A DNA stretch of 64,000 nucleotides from Pseudomonas sp. PA27(2017) (GCF_001945445.1 NZ_MSXW01000016.1:186001-250000); one strand, 5' to 3'. Counted from the first letter of the stretch, positions 18,097 to 26,793 are shown. Notes: generated by a model from the sequence alone, not told the origin. Made by a program: numbers and translations.

Positions 18097-19176
18097 ATGC
18101 CCATCTCTGTGCTCAACCGTCGTCAGTTGCTTGCCCTGGCGGGTACCGCCACCGCGGCGGCGTTCGCCAGCCGCTTCGCCTGGGCCGATGCCGGTCATGC
18201 TGGCCACGGTGCCCATGCCGGCCACGGCACGCAACCGGTTGGCAGCGGTCTGGATCTTGAGAGCGATCGCTGGGTCTTGCCCGAGCCGCGCAAGATCAAG
18301 CTGGCCACCAACCTCAATGCCGTGTGCCTGGCGCCCGTGGCGGTCGCCGACAGCCAGGGCATCTTCAAGCGCCATAATCTGGAGGTCGAGTTCGTCAACT
18401 TCGGCAACTCCACCGAGGTGCTGCTCGAATCCATGGCCACCGGCAAAGCCGATGCCGCCACAGGCATGGCGCTGCGCTGGCTCAAGGCGCTGGAGCAGGG
18501 CTTCGACGTCAAGCTGACCGCCGGCACCCACGGCGGTTGCCTGCGCTTGCTGACCCTGGACGACGGCCCGAAAAGTTTCGAGGCGCTGAAGGGCACCACC
18601 ATCGGCGTCACCGACATGGCCGCGGCGGACAAGAACTTCTTCTCGCTGATGCTCAAACGCCATGGTGTCGACCCGGTGCGCGACGTGACCTGGCGGGTGT
18701 ACCCCATCGACCTGCTCAGCGTCGCCCTGGAGAAGGGCGAGATCCAGGCCGCTAGCGGCTCCGACCCGCTGATGTACCGGGTCAAGCAGCAACCAGGCTT
18801 CGCCGAGCTGGCGACCAACATGATCGAGGAGTACGCCAACATGAGCTGCTGCGTGGTCGGGGTCAGCGGTGAGCTGGCGCGCAACGACACGCCGGTGGCG
18901 GCGGCCATCACCCATTCGATCCTGCAGGCCCATGCCTGGGCGTCGCGCAACCCCGATGCGGTGGCCGAGGAGTTTCTCAAGTTCGCCATCAACACCTCCA
19001 AGGAAGAGGTGCACGCCATCCTCACGGAGCACACCCACGGCTACTACTCGGTGGGAAATACCTTCGTGAAGGAGATTGCGGTGTACGCCCGCGACCTGAA
19101 GAACGTCGAGGTGCTGCGTCCGCGTACCGATCCCCTGGAATTCGCGGAGAGTATCCATGCCGACGTATTCGCTTGA
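18097..19176 (+). CDS. ABC transporter substrate-binding protein, NMT1/SsuA-like, His-rich N-terminus
   Basis: A 359-residue periplasmic solute-binding protein of the nitrate/sulfonate/taurine class. The N-terminus has a twin-arginine-like signal (NRRQLLALAGTATAAAFA), so Tat export is likely. Straight after the cleavage region is a histidine/glycine cluster (HAGHGAHAGHG, about residues 30-41) that could bind a metal. The fold then starts at KIKLATNLNAVCLAPVAVAD, and MATGKADAATGMALRWL is typical of the family. GGAGG lies five bases before the ATG. It overlaps the permease gene by 20 bases. A second binding protein ends the same operon, which is unusual; the two may bind different substrates. 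Confidence 0.88.
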   Translation: MPISVLNRRQLLALAGTATAAAFASRFAWADAGHAGHGAHAGHGTQPVGSGLDLESDRWVLPEPRKIKLATNLNAVCLAPVAVADSQGIFKRHNLEVEFVNFGNSTEVLLESMATGKADAATGMALRWLKALEQGFDVKLTAGTHGGCLRLLTLDDGPKSFEALKGTTIGVTDMAAADKNFFSLMLKRHGVDPVRDVTWRVYPIDLLSVALEKGEIQAASGSDPLMYRVKQQPGFAELATNMIEEYANMSCCVVGVSGELARNDTPVAAAITHSILQAHAWASRNPDAVAEEFLKFAINTSKEEVHAILTEHTHGYYSVGNTFVKEIAVYARDLKNVEVLRPRTDPLEFAESIHADVFA

Positions 19177-20152
19177 GCAACGCCAGGCGCAGCCGCGCGT
19201 TGCCACGCCACTCTGGCGCGGCGGCCTGCTGGCAGCGCTGGCCTGGATAGCCTTCGCCCTGTTCACCGCGTTCTACCCCGATGGTGGCAAACCCTGGCCC
19301 TTCACCCGGGAGCTGGCTTATGTCGGCGCTGGCGTGGGCGGGCTGCTGGCGCTGCTCGGTATTCTGCCGGGGCCGTTCGGTCGGCTGGTGGAGCGCCTGC
19401 GCCCGGCAGGCGCCTGGTTGGCGGCGCTACCCGTGCTGCTTGGCGTGTGGTTGCTGGTCACCGCCAAGGTGGTGCTGCTGCCGGTGCCGTTCTTCGCGCC
19501 GCCCCAGGCGCTGATCGAAGTGTTCGTCGATGACTGGTTTCGCCTTGGCGAAAGCCTGCTGCATTCGTTGTGGCTGCTGGTCAACGGCGTGGTGGTGGGC
19601 GGCATCGCCGGTTTCATCGCGGGTGTGGCGATTGGCTGGTCGCATCGCATCGGCTATTGGGTTCATCCTGTGCTGCGCATCCTCGGGCCGATTCCCTCCA
19701 CCGCACTGCTGCCGATCTGCTTCTTCTTTTTCCCTACCAGCTGGAGTGCCAGCGTGTTCCTGATCGCCGTGGCGACCTGGTTCCCGGTCACGGTATTGAC
19801 CTGGTCCGGCGTGGCCAGCGTCGACAAGGCGTACTACGAGGTGGCCCGAACCCTGGGTGCCAATTCGCGCTTTCTGGTCTGGCGGGTGGCGATTCCGGCT
19901 GCATTGCCCCACGTGTTCGTCGGCCTGTTCATGGGCCTCGGCGCTTCGTTCTCGGTGCTGGTGGTGGCCGAGATGATGGGCGTCAAGGCAGGCCTCGGCT
20001 GGTACCTGCAGTGGGCCCAGGGCTGGGCCGCCTACGCCAACATGTATGCGGCGCTGCTGGTGATGGCGCTGCTTTGCTCAGGGCTGATCACCCCGTTGTT
20101 CATCGTTCGTGACCGGGTGTTGTCCTGGCAGAAGGGGGCGGTGAAATGGTGA
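19157..20152 (+). CDS. ABC transporter permease, sulfonate/taurine (SsuC/TauC) type
   Basis: A 331-residue inner-membrane permease. After a polar N-terminus come several hydrophobic helices, including two extra ones in the first 110 residues. The BPD_transp_1 domain follows, with the EAA-loop region YYEVARTLGANSRFLVWRVAIPAALPHVFVG near residues 230-260. It overlaps both neighbours (20 bases with the binding protein, 7 with the ATPase), so the three are one transcript. By family it moves sulfonates, nitrate, thiamine precursors or similar small ions; the monooxygenase at the end of the operon favours organosulfur. Confidence 0.9.
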   Translation: MPTYSLEQRQAQPRVATPLWRGGLLAALAWIAFALFTAFYPDGGKPWPFTRELAYVGAGVGGLLALLGILPGPFGRLVERLRPAGAWLAALPVLLGVWLLVTAKVVLLPVPFFAPPQALIEVFVDDWFRLGESLLHSLWLLVNGVVVGGIAGFIAGVAIGWSHRIGYWVHPVLRILGPIPSTALLPICFFFFPTSWSASVFLIAVATWFPVTVLTWSGVASVDKAYYEVARTLGANSRFLVWRVAIPAALPHVFVGLFMGLGASFSVLVVAEMMGVKAGLGWYLQWAQGWAAYANMYAALLVMALLCSGLITPLFIVRDRVLSWQKGAVKW

Positions 20153-20937
20153 ACGTCGCAACCGCTCACACGCCTCAGGCTGCTGGCATGAGCCTGGATG
20201 TCCGCGGCCTCAGCCATGCCTTCGATCTGGGCGACAGCCGCCTGCCGGTGCTCGACAAGGTCGACCTGCGTCTGGCACCCGGCGAAAGCGTCGGCCTGCT
20301 CGGGCCGTCCGGCTGTGGCAAGTCGACCCTGCTGCGTCTGGTCGCCGGCCTGGAGAGCTTGCAGAGCGGCAGCCTGCTGGCCGACGGCGCCGCGCTTGCC
20401 GGGCCGCATCACTCGCGGGTGCTGGTGTTTCAGGACCCGACGCTCTACCCCTGGCGCAGTGTGTGGAACAACGTCGCCCTTGGCTTGCAGGCGCGCGGCC
20501 AGCTCCGGGAGCAGCAGCATCGGGTCGACGAAACGCTGCGCAAGGTTGGCTTGCTGGAATTTCGCGAGGCATACCCGCGCCAACTCTCCGGCGGCATGGC
20601 GCAGCGTGTGGCGCTGGCCCGCGCACTGATCAACGAGCCGCGCCTGCTGTTGCTCGACGAGCCACTGGGCAAGCTCGACTCGCTGACCCGCATCGCCATG
20701 CAGAGCGAGCTGATTCGCCTCTGGCAGCAGCAGGCCTACAGCTCGCTGCTGGTAACCCACGACGTCGAGGAGGCGCTGCTGCTCTGCGACCGCGTGCTGG
20801 TGTTCTCGGCGCGCCCGGCGCGGGTGCTGGCCGAGCTCGAGGTCGAGCGCCCCTATCCGCGTCGCCGCGACGATCCGCGTCTGCTCGAGTTGCGTCATCA
20901 CGCCTTGCAATTGCTGGGGCAGGGCAGCGATTGGTGA
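20146..20937 (+). CDS. ABC transporter ATP-binding protein, SsuB/TauB type
   Basis: A 263-residue ATPase energising the permease encoded just upstream. It has Walker [10 protein letters not shown], a Q-loop at [12 protein letters not shown], the signature [15 protein letters not shown], Walker [13 protein letters not shown] and the switch histidine in [11 protein letters not shown]. The ATG overlaps the permease stop (ATGGTGA). The length and LDEPLGKLD variant are typical of the nitrate/sulfonate/taurine family. Thirty-one bases separate it from the second binding protein. Confidence 0.93.
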   Translation: MVNVATAHTPQAAGMSLDVRGLSHAFDLGDSRLPVLDKVDLRLAPGESVGLLGPSGCGKSTLLRLVAGLESLQSGSLLADGAALAGPHHSRVLVFQDPTLYPWRSVWNNVALGLQARGQLREQQHRVDETLRKVGLLEFREAYPRQLSGGMAQRVALARALINEPRLLLLDEPLGKLDSLTRIAMQSELIRLWQQQAYSSLLVTHDVEEALLLCDRVLVFSARPARVLAELEVERPYPRRRDDPRLLELRHHALQLLGQGSDW

Positions 20938-20968
20938 GCATCCACTTATTTCCTGTTGGAGCCGTTCA

Positions 20969-21889
20969 ATGAAGATCCGCACCGGCCTGTCGGCCCTGTT
21001 GCTGTCCACCCTGTCGCTGGCAGTCTCCGCCGCTGAGCTGACCATCGGCGACCAGCGAGGCAATGCGCGCGCCGTCATGGAGGCGGCCGGCGTACTCGAT
21101 GGTCTGGATTATCAGATCCAGTGGCGCGAGTTTCCCAACGCCGCCCCGCTGCTCGAAGCCTTGCGCGCCGGCCACCTCGATGGAGGCCTGGTCGGCGAAG
21201 CGCCGCTGACCTTCGCCGCAGCGGCCGGGCTGGAGGCCAAGGCGATTCAGGCGGCGAGCTACCTGGGCAACGCGCTGATCATCGGCGGTAATGCCGGTAT
21301 CGTCTCGGTCGCCGACCTCAAGGGCAAGAAGATCGCCGCGGTCAAAGGTTCATCGGGCCAGGCGCTGGCGCTCAATGCCCTGGCGCGTGTCGGGCTGAAA
21401 CCAGGCGACGTGACCTTCGTCAACACCACGCCCTCGGAGGCGACCCTGGCCTTGAGCAACGGCAGCGTCGATGCCGTCGCCACCTGGGAGCCCTACGTTT
21501 CCTTCGCCGTACAGCAGAGCGGCGCAAAGATTCTCGCCGACGGCAAGGACTACCCGAGCCTGAATTACCTGGTGGCCGCCAATACGGCGTTGCAAAGCAA
21601 AAGCGCCGAACTCGAGGATTTCTCCGCACGGCTGGCCCAGGCGCGGGTCTGGGGTGCGGCACATCCCGAGCCCTACGCCAAGGCCATTGCCAGCCTGCTC
21701 AAGCTGCCTCAGGCGGTGGTGCTGGGCAAGGTGCAGCGTGAGGTCAACACGCCGCAGACCGACCTCGCCGCCGTGCGCGCGCTACAGCAGGCGACCATCG
21801 ACCTGTATCAGCGTGAAGGCTTGATCCCGCGGAGCTTCCCGGCGGACAGCGTGATCGAGGCGAGCTTCTTCGCGGAGCGAGCGCCATGA
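20969..21889 (+). CDS. Second ABC substrate-binding protein, sulfonate (SsuA) type
   Basis: A 306-residue periplasmic binding protein with a normal Sec signal peptide (MKIRTGLSALLLSTLSLAVSAAE, cut near residue 22). The mature part begins LTIGDQRGNARAVMEAAGV and carries the SsuA-like elements LRAGHLDGGLVGEAPLTFAAAAG, LKGKKIAAVKGSSGQ and VDAVATWEPYVSFA. It is translationally coupled to the monooxygenase gene (ATGA overlap at 21886). Aliphatic or aryl sulfonates are the likely ligands by family. It differs from the first binding protein in export route and lacks the histidine cluster. Confidence 0.9.
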   Translation: MKIRTGLSALLLSTLSLAVSAAELTIGDQRGNARAVMEAAGVLDGLDYQIQWREFPNAAPLLEALRAGHLDGGLVGEAPLTFAAAAGLEAKAIQAASYLGNALIIGGNAGIVSVADLKGKKIAAVKGSSGQALALNALARVGLKPGDVTFVNTTPSEATLALSNGSVDAVATWEPYVSFAVQQSGAKILADGKDYPSLNYLVAANTALQSKSAELEDFSARLAQARVWGAAHPEPYAKAIASLLKLPQAVVLGKVQREVNTPQTDLAAVRALQQATIDLYQREGLIPRSFPADSVIEASFFAERAP

Positions 21890-23205
21890 TGCACCTGGCG
21901 CTGTACCTGGAGGCCGGTACCCACCAAGGTGGCTGGAGGCACCCGCATTCGGCCTCCACCGGCTCGGTCGACTGGCCGTTGTACAAGACCATCGCCCGAC
22001 GCGCCGAGGCGGCCTGCCTGGACATGCTGTTCGTGGCCGACAAACTGTCGATCGACGACAACTATGGCGGTCACTTCGCCGAAACGGTGCGCTACCGCCC
22101 GGTGGTGCGGCCCGAGCCGCTGACCCTGCTGTCCGCTCTGGCAGCGGTGACCGATCGCATCGGCGTGGGCGGTACGGTGTCGTCGTCCTATGCGCTGCCT
22201 TACAGCGCGGCGCGCATGCTGGCCAATATCGACCACATCAGCGGCGGTCGTGCGGCCTGGAATCTGGTGACCTCGGTCAGCGATGGCGAGGCACGCAACT
22301 TCGGCCGTCAGCAGCACTACGGCCATGCCGAGCGGTATGCCCGTGCCGGGGAGTTCATCGATGTGGTGCAGAAACTCTGGGACAGCTGGGGCGACGAGGC
22401 GCTGCTGCTCGACGCACAGCGGGGTGTGTTCGCCGACCCGGATGCCTTCCATTACCTGCACCACCGCGGCGAGTTCTTCGATATCAAGGGGCCGATCAAT
22501 ATTCCGCGTCCGCCCCAGGGCCAGCCGGTGCTGATCCAGGCCGGGGTGTCCGAGGCGTTTCTCGATCTGGCGGCGAAGAACGCCGAAGTGGTGTTCGTGG
22601 TGCATCCGCAACTGGAGCGCGCCAAGGCGTTCTACCGTCTGCTCAAGGACAAGGCACGCAGCCATGGCCGCGACCCGGACACGCTGAAGATCCTGCCCGG
22701 CATCGTGCCGGTGGTGGGCGAAACCCATGCAGCGGCGCTGGCCAAGGATCGTCTGCTCAAGGAGCTGATTCGCCCCGAGGCGGGGTTGAGCTTCATGTCC
22801 GCCAGCATGAACCACGACCTGGCGCAGTACCCGCAGGAGGGGCCCTTTCCGGATATCCGCGAGGCCATCACCGGCAGCAAGGGGCGTTTTCAGTACGTGA
22901 TCGAACAGGCTATCGAGCTGGGCCTGACGGTCGGGCAAACGGGCAAGCGCTACGCCGAGAGCCTCAGCTTCTTCTCACCGGTCGGCTCGCCCGATGGCGT
23001 CGCCGAACAGCTCGCCGAGTGGTACCGCGCGGGTGCCTGCGACGGCTTCGTGATCCTGCCGCCGTATCTGGAAGCGCAGGGCGATCTGTTCCTCGAAGGC
23101 GTGGTGCCGGCTTTGCAGGCCTCGGGGTTATTCCGTACCGAATATCCTGGTCAGACTCTGCGCGACACCCTCGGCCTGGCCCGGCCGGCGAGTCGGTTCG
23201 CCTGA
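21886..23205 (+). CDS. LLM-class FMN-dependent monooxygenase (NtaA/SnaA/DszA family)
   Basis: A 439-residue TIM-barrel flavin monooxygenase of the two-component, reductase-dependent type. Family landmarks are GWRHPHSASTGSVDWPLYKTIARRAE, LTLLSALAAVTDRIGVGGTVSS, IDHISGGRAAWNLVTS and NFGRQQHYGHAERYARAGEFI. NtaA/SnaA/DszA enzymes cleave C-N or C-S bonds (nitrilotriacetate, dibenzothiophene sulfone, alkyl sulfones). Here the coupling to a sulfonate-type ABC importer suggests release of sulfite from an imported organosulfur compound. No flavin reductase is in the window, so the partner must be encoded elsewhere. The start overlaps the binding-protein stop. Confidence 0.92.
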   Translation: MMHLALYLEAGTHQGGWRHPHSASTGSVDWPLYKTIARRAEAACLDMLFVADKLSIDDNYGGHFAETVRYRPVVRPEPLTLLSALAAVTDRIGVGGTVSSSYALPYSAARMLANIDHISGGRAAWNLVTSVSDGEARNFGRQQHYGHAERYARAGEFIDVVQKLWDSWGDEALLLDAQRGVFADPDAFHYLHHRGEFFDIKGPINIPRPPQGQPVLIQAGVSEAFLDLAAKNAEVVFVVHPQLERAKAFYRLLKDKARSHGRDPDTLKILPGIVPVVGETHAAALAKDRLLKELIRPEAGLSFMSASMNHDLAQYPQEGPFPDIREAITGSKGRFQYVIEQAIELGLTVGQTGKRYAESLSFFSPVGSPDGVAEQLAEWYRAGACDGFVILPPYLEAQGDLFLEGVVPALQASGLFRTEYPGQTLRDTLGLARPASRFA

Positions 23206-23439
23206 GCGGGCCAACAACCTCGGCCATCTCCCGGCGGTGGCGATTCGCCGCCGCGCTCGCCTTCTTTTGCAGTGCCGTTGCTCCCTGATGCAGCAAGTGC
23301 CTGCTAGCCCTTCATCCGATGACGCGCACGTTGTGCCGAGCGCGCGGAACTAAGTCAGAACGCCGCAGCGACAGCCTGTCGCGCGGCATCCAGCCACGCT
23401 GGTAAGTGGCGTGGCGAGGCGTAATCTGAAAGCGATCCA

Positions 23440-23453
23440 TTGATCCAGATCAA
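23440..23453. promoter_or_regulatory. ANR/FNR box upstream of the cio operon
   Basis: TTGATCCAGATCAA is a perfect match to the TTGAT-N4-ATCAA site of ANR/FNR. In P. aeruginosa, ANR represses cioAB at low oxygen, so a site here fits known control. It is 222 bp from the cioA start because the palindromic element lies between them. Confidence 0.75.
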
Positions 23454-23495
23454 GGCGCCTTTCGCCTTGGCTGTCTTCGGTACACGCATAACAAG

Positions 23496-23632
23496 GCGCC
23501 TCTAAAAACGTAGGCGAGGTAGTCAGCGCAAGGCAAAAACAAGCGAGAAAGCGGAGTTTACGAGTTGTAAATGAGCATTTTGAGCTTGTTTTTAACGCAG
23601 TGCTGACAACGCAGGTAGTTTTTATAGGTGGC
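23496..23632. repeat. Long imperfect palindrome, MITE-like element
   Basis: The left arm (23496-23544, from GCGCCTCTAAAAACG to GGCAAAAACAAGC) is the imperfect inverse of the right arm (23584-23632, from GCTTGTTTTTAACGC to TAGTTTTTATAGGTGGCG). Inside is a smaller palindrome, GTTTAC-GAGTT-GTAAAT. The whole could fold into one long hairpin of about 137 nt. It has no ORF. I recall similar sequences scattered in pseudomonad genomes, which suggests a non-autonomous mobile repeat. Confidence 0.6.
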
Positions 23633-23674
23633 GTAGAAGAAGTCGATAACTAACTCTGATCGAGGGGCACGTCC

Positions 23675-25120
23675 ATGTTCGGCCTAGAGGCTTTGGATCT
23701 TGCGCGCATCCAGTTCGCCTTCACCATTTCCTTTCACATCATCTTTCCCGCCATCACCATCGGCCTGGCCAGTTACCTGGCGGTGCTCGAAGGCCTGTGG
23801 CTGAAAACCGGGCAGACGGTCTATCGTGACCTCTACCACTTCTGGGTGAAGATCTTCGCGGTCAACTTCGGCATGGGTGTGGTCTCCGGCCTGGTGATGG
23901 CCTACCAGTTCGGCACCAACTGGAGCGCCTTCTCGGATTTCGCCGGCTCGGTCACCGGGCCGCTGCTCGCCTACGAAGTGCTCACCGCGTTCTTCCTCGA
24001 GGCGGGCTTTCTCGGCGTCATGCTGTTCGGCTGGAACCGCGTGGGCCCGGGCCTGCACTTCTTCTCGACGGTGATGGTGGCGGTCGGCACGCTGATCTCG
24101 ACTTTCTGGATTCTCGCCTCCAACAGCTGGATGCAGACGCCCCAGGGCTTCGAGATCGTCGACGGTCGGGTGATCCCGGTGGACTGGTTCGCCGTGGTGT
24201 TCAACCCGTCGTTCCCGTATCGCCTGGCCCATATGGCCACTGCCGCATTCCTGGCCACCGCGTTCTTCGTCGGCGCCTCGGCGGCCTGGCACCTGCTGCG
24301 CGGGCGCGACACCCCGGCGATGCGCAAGATGTTCTCCATGGCGCTGTGGATGGCCCTGCTGGTGGCGCCGATCCAGGCGGTGATCGGCGACTTCCACGGC
24401 CTCAATACCCTGGAGCATCAACCAGCGAAGATCGCCGCCATCGAAGGCCACTGGGACAACAGCTCCGGCGAGCCGACGCCGCTGATCCTGTTCGGCTGGC
24501 CGGACATGGAGCGCGAGGAGACTCGCTTCAAGATCGAGGTGCCGTACCTGGGCAGCCTGATCCTCACCCACAGCCTGGACAAACAGGTGCCAGCGCTCAA
24601 GGAGTTCGCCAGGGAGGATCGGCCCAACTCGACCATCGTGTTCTGGTCGTTCCGGGTGATGGTCGCCATGGGCCTGCTGATGATCCTCGCCGGCGTGTGG
24701 AGCCTGTGGCTGCGCTGGCGCGGCAGCCTCTACCGGTCGCGCCCGTTCCTGTACTTCTGCCTGTGGATGGGCCCGTCCGGGCTGATCGCCATCCTCGCCG
24801 GCTGGTTCACCACCGAGATCGGCCGTCAGCCGTGGGTGGTCTACGGCATCATGCGCACCGCCGATGGCGTGTCGGCCCACAGCGCCGCGCAGCTGGGCGT
24901 GACCCTGGTGCTATTCGTGGTGGTGTACTTCGCGGTGTTCGGCGCCGGCTTCGGCTACGTGATGCGCCTGGTGCGCAAAGGGCCGGTCACCGGCGAGGGC
25001 GATCATCAGGACGACGGCGGGCCGGGCACCCGGCACACCCCGGCACGGCCACTGTCGGCGCCCAAGGAGGGCCTGCACGACGGTGATCATGGCGGCGCTG
25101 CTGCGAACGGGAGGGCATGA
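23675..25120 (+). CDS. cioA: Cyanide-insensitive cytochrome bd-type quinol oxidase, subunit I
   Basis: A 481-residue inner-membrane subunit carrying the haems of the cyanide-insensitive oxidase, which reduces oxygen with ubiquinol. Haem ligand H21 sits in SFHIIFPA, and the conserved acidic pair of helix III is E101 and E109 in YEVLTAFFLEAGFLG. The Q-loop after GDFHGLNTLEHQPAKIAAIEG is short, as in CioA-type enzymes rather than E. coli CydA with its long loop. The C-terminus has a polar histidine-containing tail. It overlaps cioB by four bases. The gene is expected to be under ANR control from the box 222 bp upstream. Confidence 0.95.
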   Translation: MFGLEALDLARIQFAFTISFHIIFPAITIGLASYLAVLEGLWLKTGQTVYRDLYHFWVKIFAVNFGMGVVSGLVMAYQFGTNWSAFSDFAGSVTGPLLAYEVLTAFFLEAGFLGVMLFGWNRVGPGLHFFSTVMVAVGTLISTFWILASNSWMQTPQGFEIVDGRVIPVDWFAVVFNPSFPYRLAHMATAAFLATAFFVGASAAWHLLRGRDTPAMRKMFSMALWMALLVAPIQAVIGDFHGLNTLEHQPAKIAAIEGHWDNSSGEPTPLILFGWPDMEREETRFKIEVPYLGSLILTHSLDKQVPALKEFAREDRPNSTIVFWSFRVMVAMGLLMILAGVWSLWLRWRGSLYRSRPFLYFCLWMGPSGLIAILAGWFTTEIGRQPWVVYGIMRTADGVSAHSAAQLGVTLVLFVVVYFAVFGAGFGYVMRLVRKGPVTGEGDHQDDGGPGTRHTPARPLSAPKEGLHDGDHGGAAANGRA

Positions 25121-26130
25121 GCATGGGTATCGATCTGTCGGTCATCTGGGCGGTGATCATCGTGTTTGGCGTGATGATGTACGTAATCATGGACGGCTTC
25201 GATCTGGGCATCGGCATCCTCTTTCCGTTCGTGCCCGACAAGGGCGAGCGCGACGTGATGATGAACACCGTGGCCCCCGTGTGGGACGGCAACGAAACCT
25301 GGCTGGTGCTTGGCGGCGCCGGGCTGTTCGCGGCCTTTCCGCTGGCCTACTCGGTGGTGCTCAGCGCCCTGTATCTACCGCTGATGTTCATGCTGCTGGG
25401 CCTGGTGTTTCGTGGCGTGGCCTTCGAGTTTCGCTTCAAGGCCAAGGACCACAAGCGGCATATCTGGGACAAGGCGTTCATTGGCGGCTCGGTGGCGGCG
25501 ACCTTCTTCCAGGGCGTGGCGCTGGGCGCGTTCATCGAAGGCATCCCGGTCGAGGGCCGGGCATTCTCAGGTGGCTCGCTGGACTGGCTGGCGCCGTTTC
25601 CGCTGTTCAGCGGCCTGGGCCTGATCGCGGCGTATGCGCTGCTCGGTTGCACCTGGCTGATCATGAAGACCGAAGGTCGTCTGCAAAAGCAGATGCACGA
25701 CCTGGCCCGGCCACTGGCCCTCGCGCTGCTGGCGGTGATTGGCATCGTCAGCCTGTGGACGCCGCTGTCCCAGGCGAGTATCGCTGAGCGCTGGTTCACC
25801 TTCCCCAACCTGCTGTGGTTCGCCCCGGTGCCGCTGCTGGTGCTGGCGAGCTTCTTCTACCTGCTGCGCTCGGTGGCCAACCACGACAACAGCAAGCCGT
25901 TCGTGCTGACCCTGGTGCTGATCTTCCTCGGCTACAGCGGCCTGGGCATCAGCCTGTGGCCGAACATCGTGCCCGGCTCGCTGACCATCTGGCAGGCGGC
26001 CGCACCGCCGCAAAGTCAGGGCTTCGCGCTGGTCGGCGCGTTGCTGATCATCCCGATCATCCTCGTCTACACCGCCTGGAGCTACTACGTGTTCCGCGGT
26101 AAGGTCACGCCGGATCAGGGGTACCACTGA
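25117..26130 (+). CDS. cioB: Cyanide-insensitive quinol oxidase, subunit II
   Basis: A 337-residue membrane subunit, partner of CioA. It starts VIWAVIIVFGVMMYVIMDGFDLGIGILFPFV, the signature of the CydB/CioB family, followed by NTVAPVWDGNETWLVLGGAGLFAAFP. Eight or so further helices follow. The ATG at 25117 overlaps the cioA stop (ATGA), and the stop overlaps the start of the small third gene, so all three are coupled. Confidence 0.95.
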   Translation: MSMGIDLSVIWAVIIVFGVMMYVIMDGFDLGIGILFPFVPDKGERDVMMNTVAPVWDGNETWLVLGGAGLFAAFPLAYSVVLSALYLPLMFMLLGLVFRGVAFEFRFKAKDHKRHIWDKAFIGGSVAATFFQGVALGAFIEGIPVEGRAFSGGSLDWLAPFPLFSGLGLIAAYALLGCTWLIMKTEGRLQKQMHDLARPLALALLAVIGIVSLWTPLSQASIAERWFTFPNLLWFAPVPLLVLASFFYLLRSVANHDNSKPFVLTLVLIFLGYSGLGISLWPNIVPGSLTIWQAAAPPQSQGFALVGALLIIPIILVYTAWSYYVFRGKVTPDQGYH

Positions 26131-26276
26131 TGAACAACACCAGCGAAAAGAAACCCCTCTGGCAACGCATCGCCTGGCTGGCCGGCATCTGGACGGTCAG
26201 CGTGCTGAGCCTGGGGCTGCTGTCCTATCTGCTGCGTTTGTTCATGAACGCAGCAGGCTTGAGCACGCCGTCGTAG
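26130..26276 (+). CDS. DUF2474 small membrane protein of the cio operon (CydX-like)
   Basis: A 48-residue protein too short for most gene callers. It has a polar start (MNNTSEKKPLWQRIAW), then one membrane helix (LAGIWTVSVLSLGLLSYLLRLFM) and a short tail. The ATG overlaps the cioB stop by two bases (TGATG). The size, the single helix and position after subunit II match the DUF2474 family, which probably plays the role of CydX in stabilising the oxidase. Function is inferred from position. Confidence 0.85.
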   Translation: MNNTSEKKPLWQRIAWLAGIWTVSVLSLGLLSYLLRLFMNAAGLSTPS

Positions 26277-26380
26277 TGATCGTGTCGGGGCGGCCTCGCG
26301 CATCATGTGCAACGACCGCAGGCGGCGGTGCGGCAATTGATCGCGCCGCGGAGGGGGCGGGTTAGCGTAAAGTCGCCGCC

Positions 26381-26761
26381 ATGAAAATCGCCCGCCAGGA
26401 TCGCTCGCTGATCGCCTGGGTGCTGTACGCCAGCATCCTGTTCGCGATGCTCGCCTGTGCCATTCACCATGGCCAGGGGGCCGGCCTGCAGTTGAGCGGG
26501 TTGGGTGGTGAGTTCTGCTCCCTGCATGGCGATGCCACCGATGCCTCCACCGTGGTGCCGGCCGACGCACTGATGAGCACCGTCCAGTGCCCGTTGTGCT
26601 CGGCAGCGGTGATGGGCCTTGCCCTGCTGTTCGCGCTGGCCTGGCTGCCGCGTGCCAAGCGAGCGTTGCGCCTCGCACGTGCGCCGCAGGGCAAGGCACC
26701 GCCGCGTTTCGTATGGCCGTCGGCCAATCCCCGCGCCTCTCCGGTCTTCCTGATCGCCTGA
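26381..26761 (+). CDS. DUF2946 family protein, copper-associated
   Basis: A 126-residue protein with an N-terminal membrane helix (SLIAWVLYASILFAMLACAIHHG), a CSLHGD motif, a CPLCSAAV pair, and a second helix (LALLFALAWLP). DUF2946 proteins are commonly encoded next to copper TonB receptors, and here the oprC gene follows 221 bases on. The paired cysteines and histidines could bind copper in the periplasm, but I know of no demonstrated function. A weak GGAGGG lies about 30 bases before the ATG; the local ribosome site is poor. Confidence 0.8.
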   Translation: MKIARQDRSLIAWVLYASILFAMLACAIHHGQGAGLQLSGLGGEFCSLHGDATDASTVVPADALMSTVQCPLCSAAVMGLALLFALAWLPRAKRALRLARAPQGKAPPRFVWPSANPRASPVFLIA

Positions 26762-26793
26762 GTCTGTGACGAAACGGCTGTGGCTTTGCCTAG

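Larger units (their letters stand above)
23206..23674. promoter_or_regulatory. 469-base gap before cioA holding an ANR box and a palindromic element
   Basis: No gene is supported here. Moving rightwards: GC-rich sequence after the monooxygenase stop, a perfect ANR box at 23440-23453, and a long imperfect palindrome at about 23496-23632. Then comes a short AT-rich leader to the cioA start at 23675. The box and the palindrome are listed separately. Confidence 0.6.
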
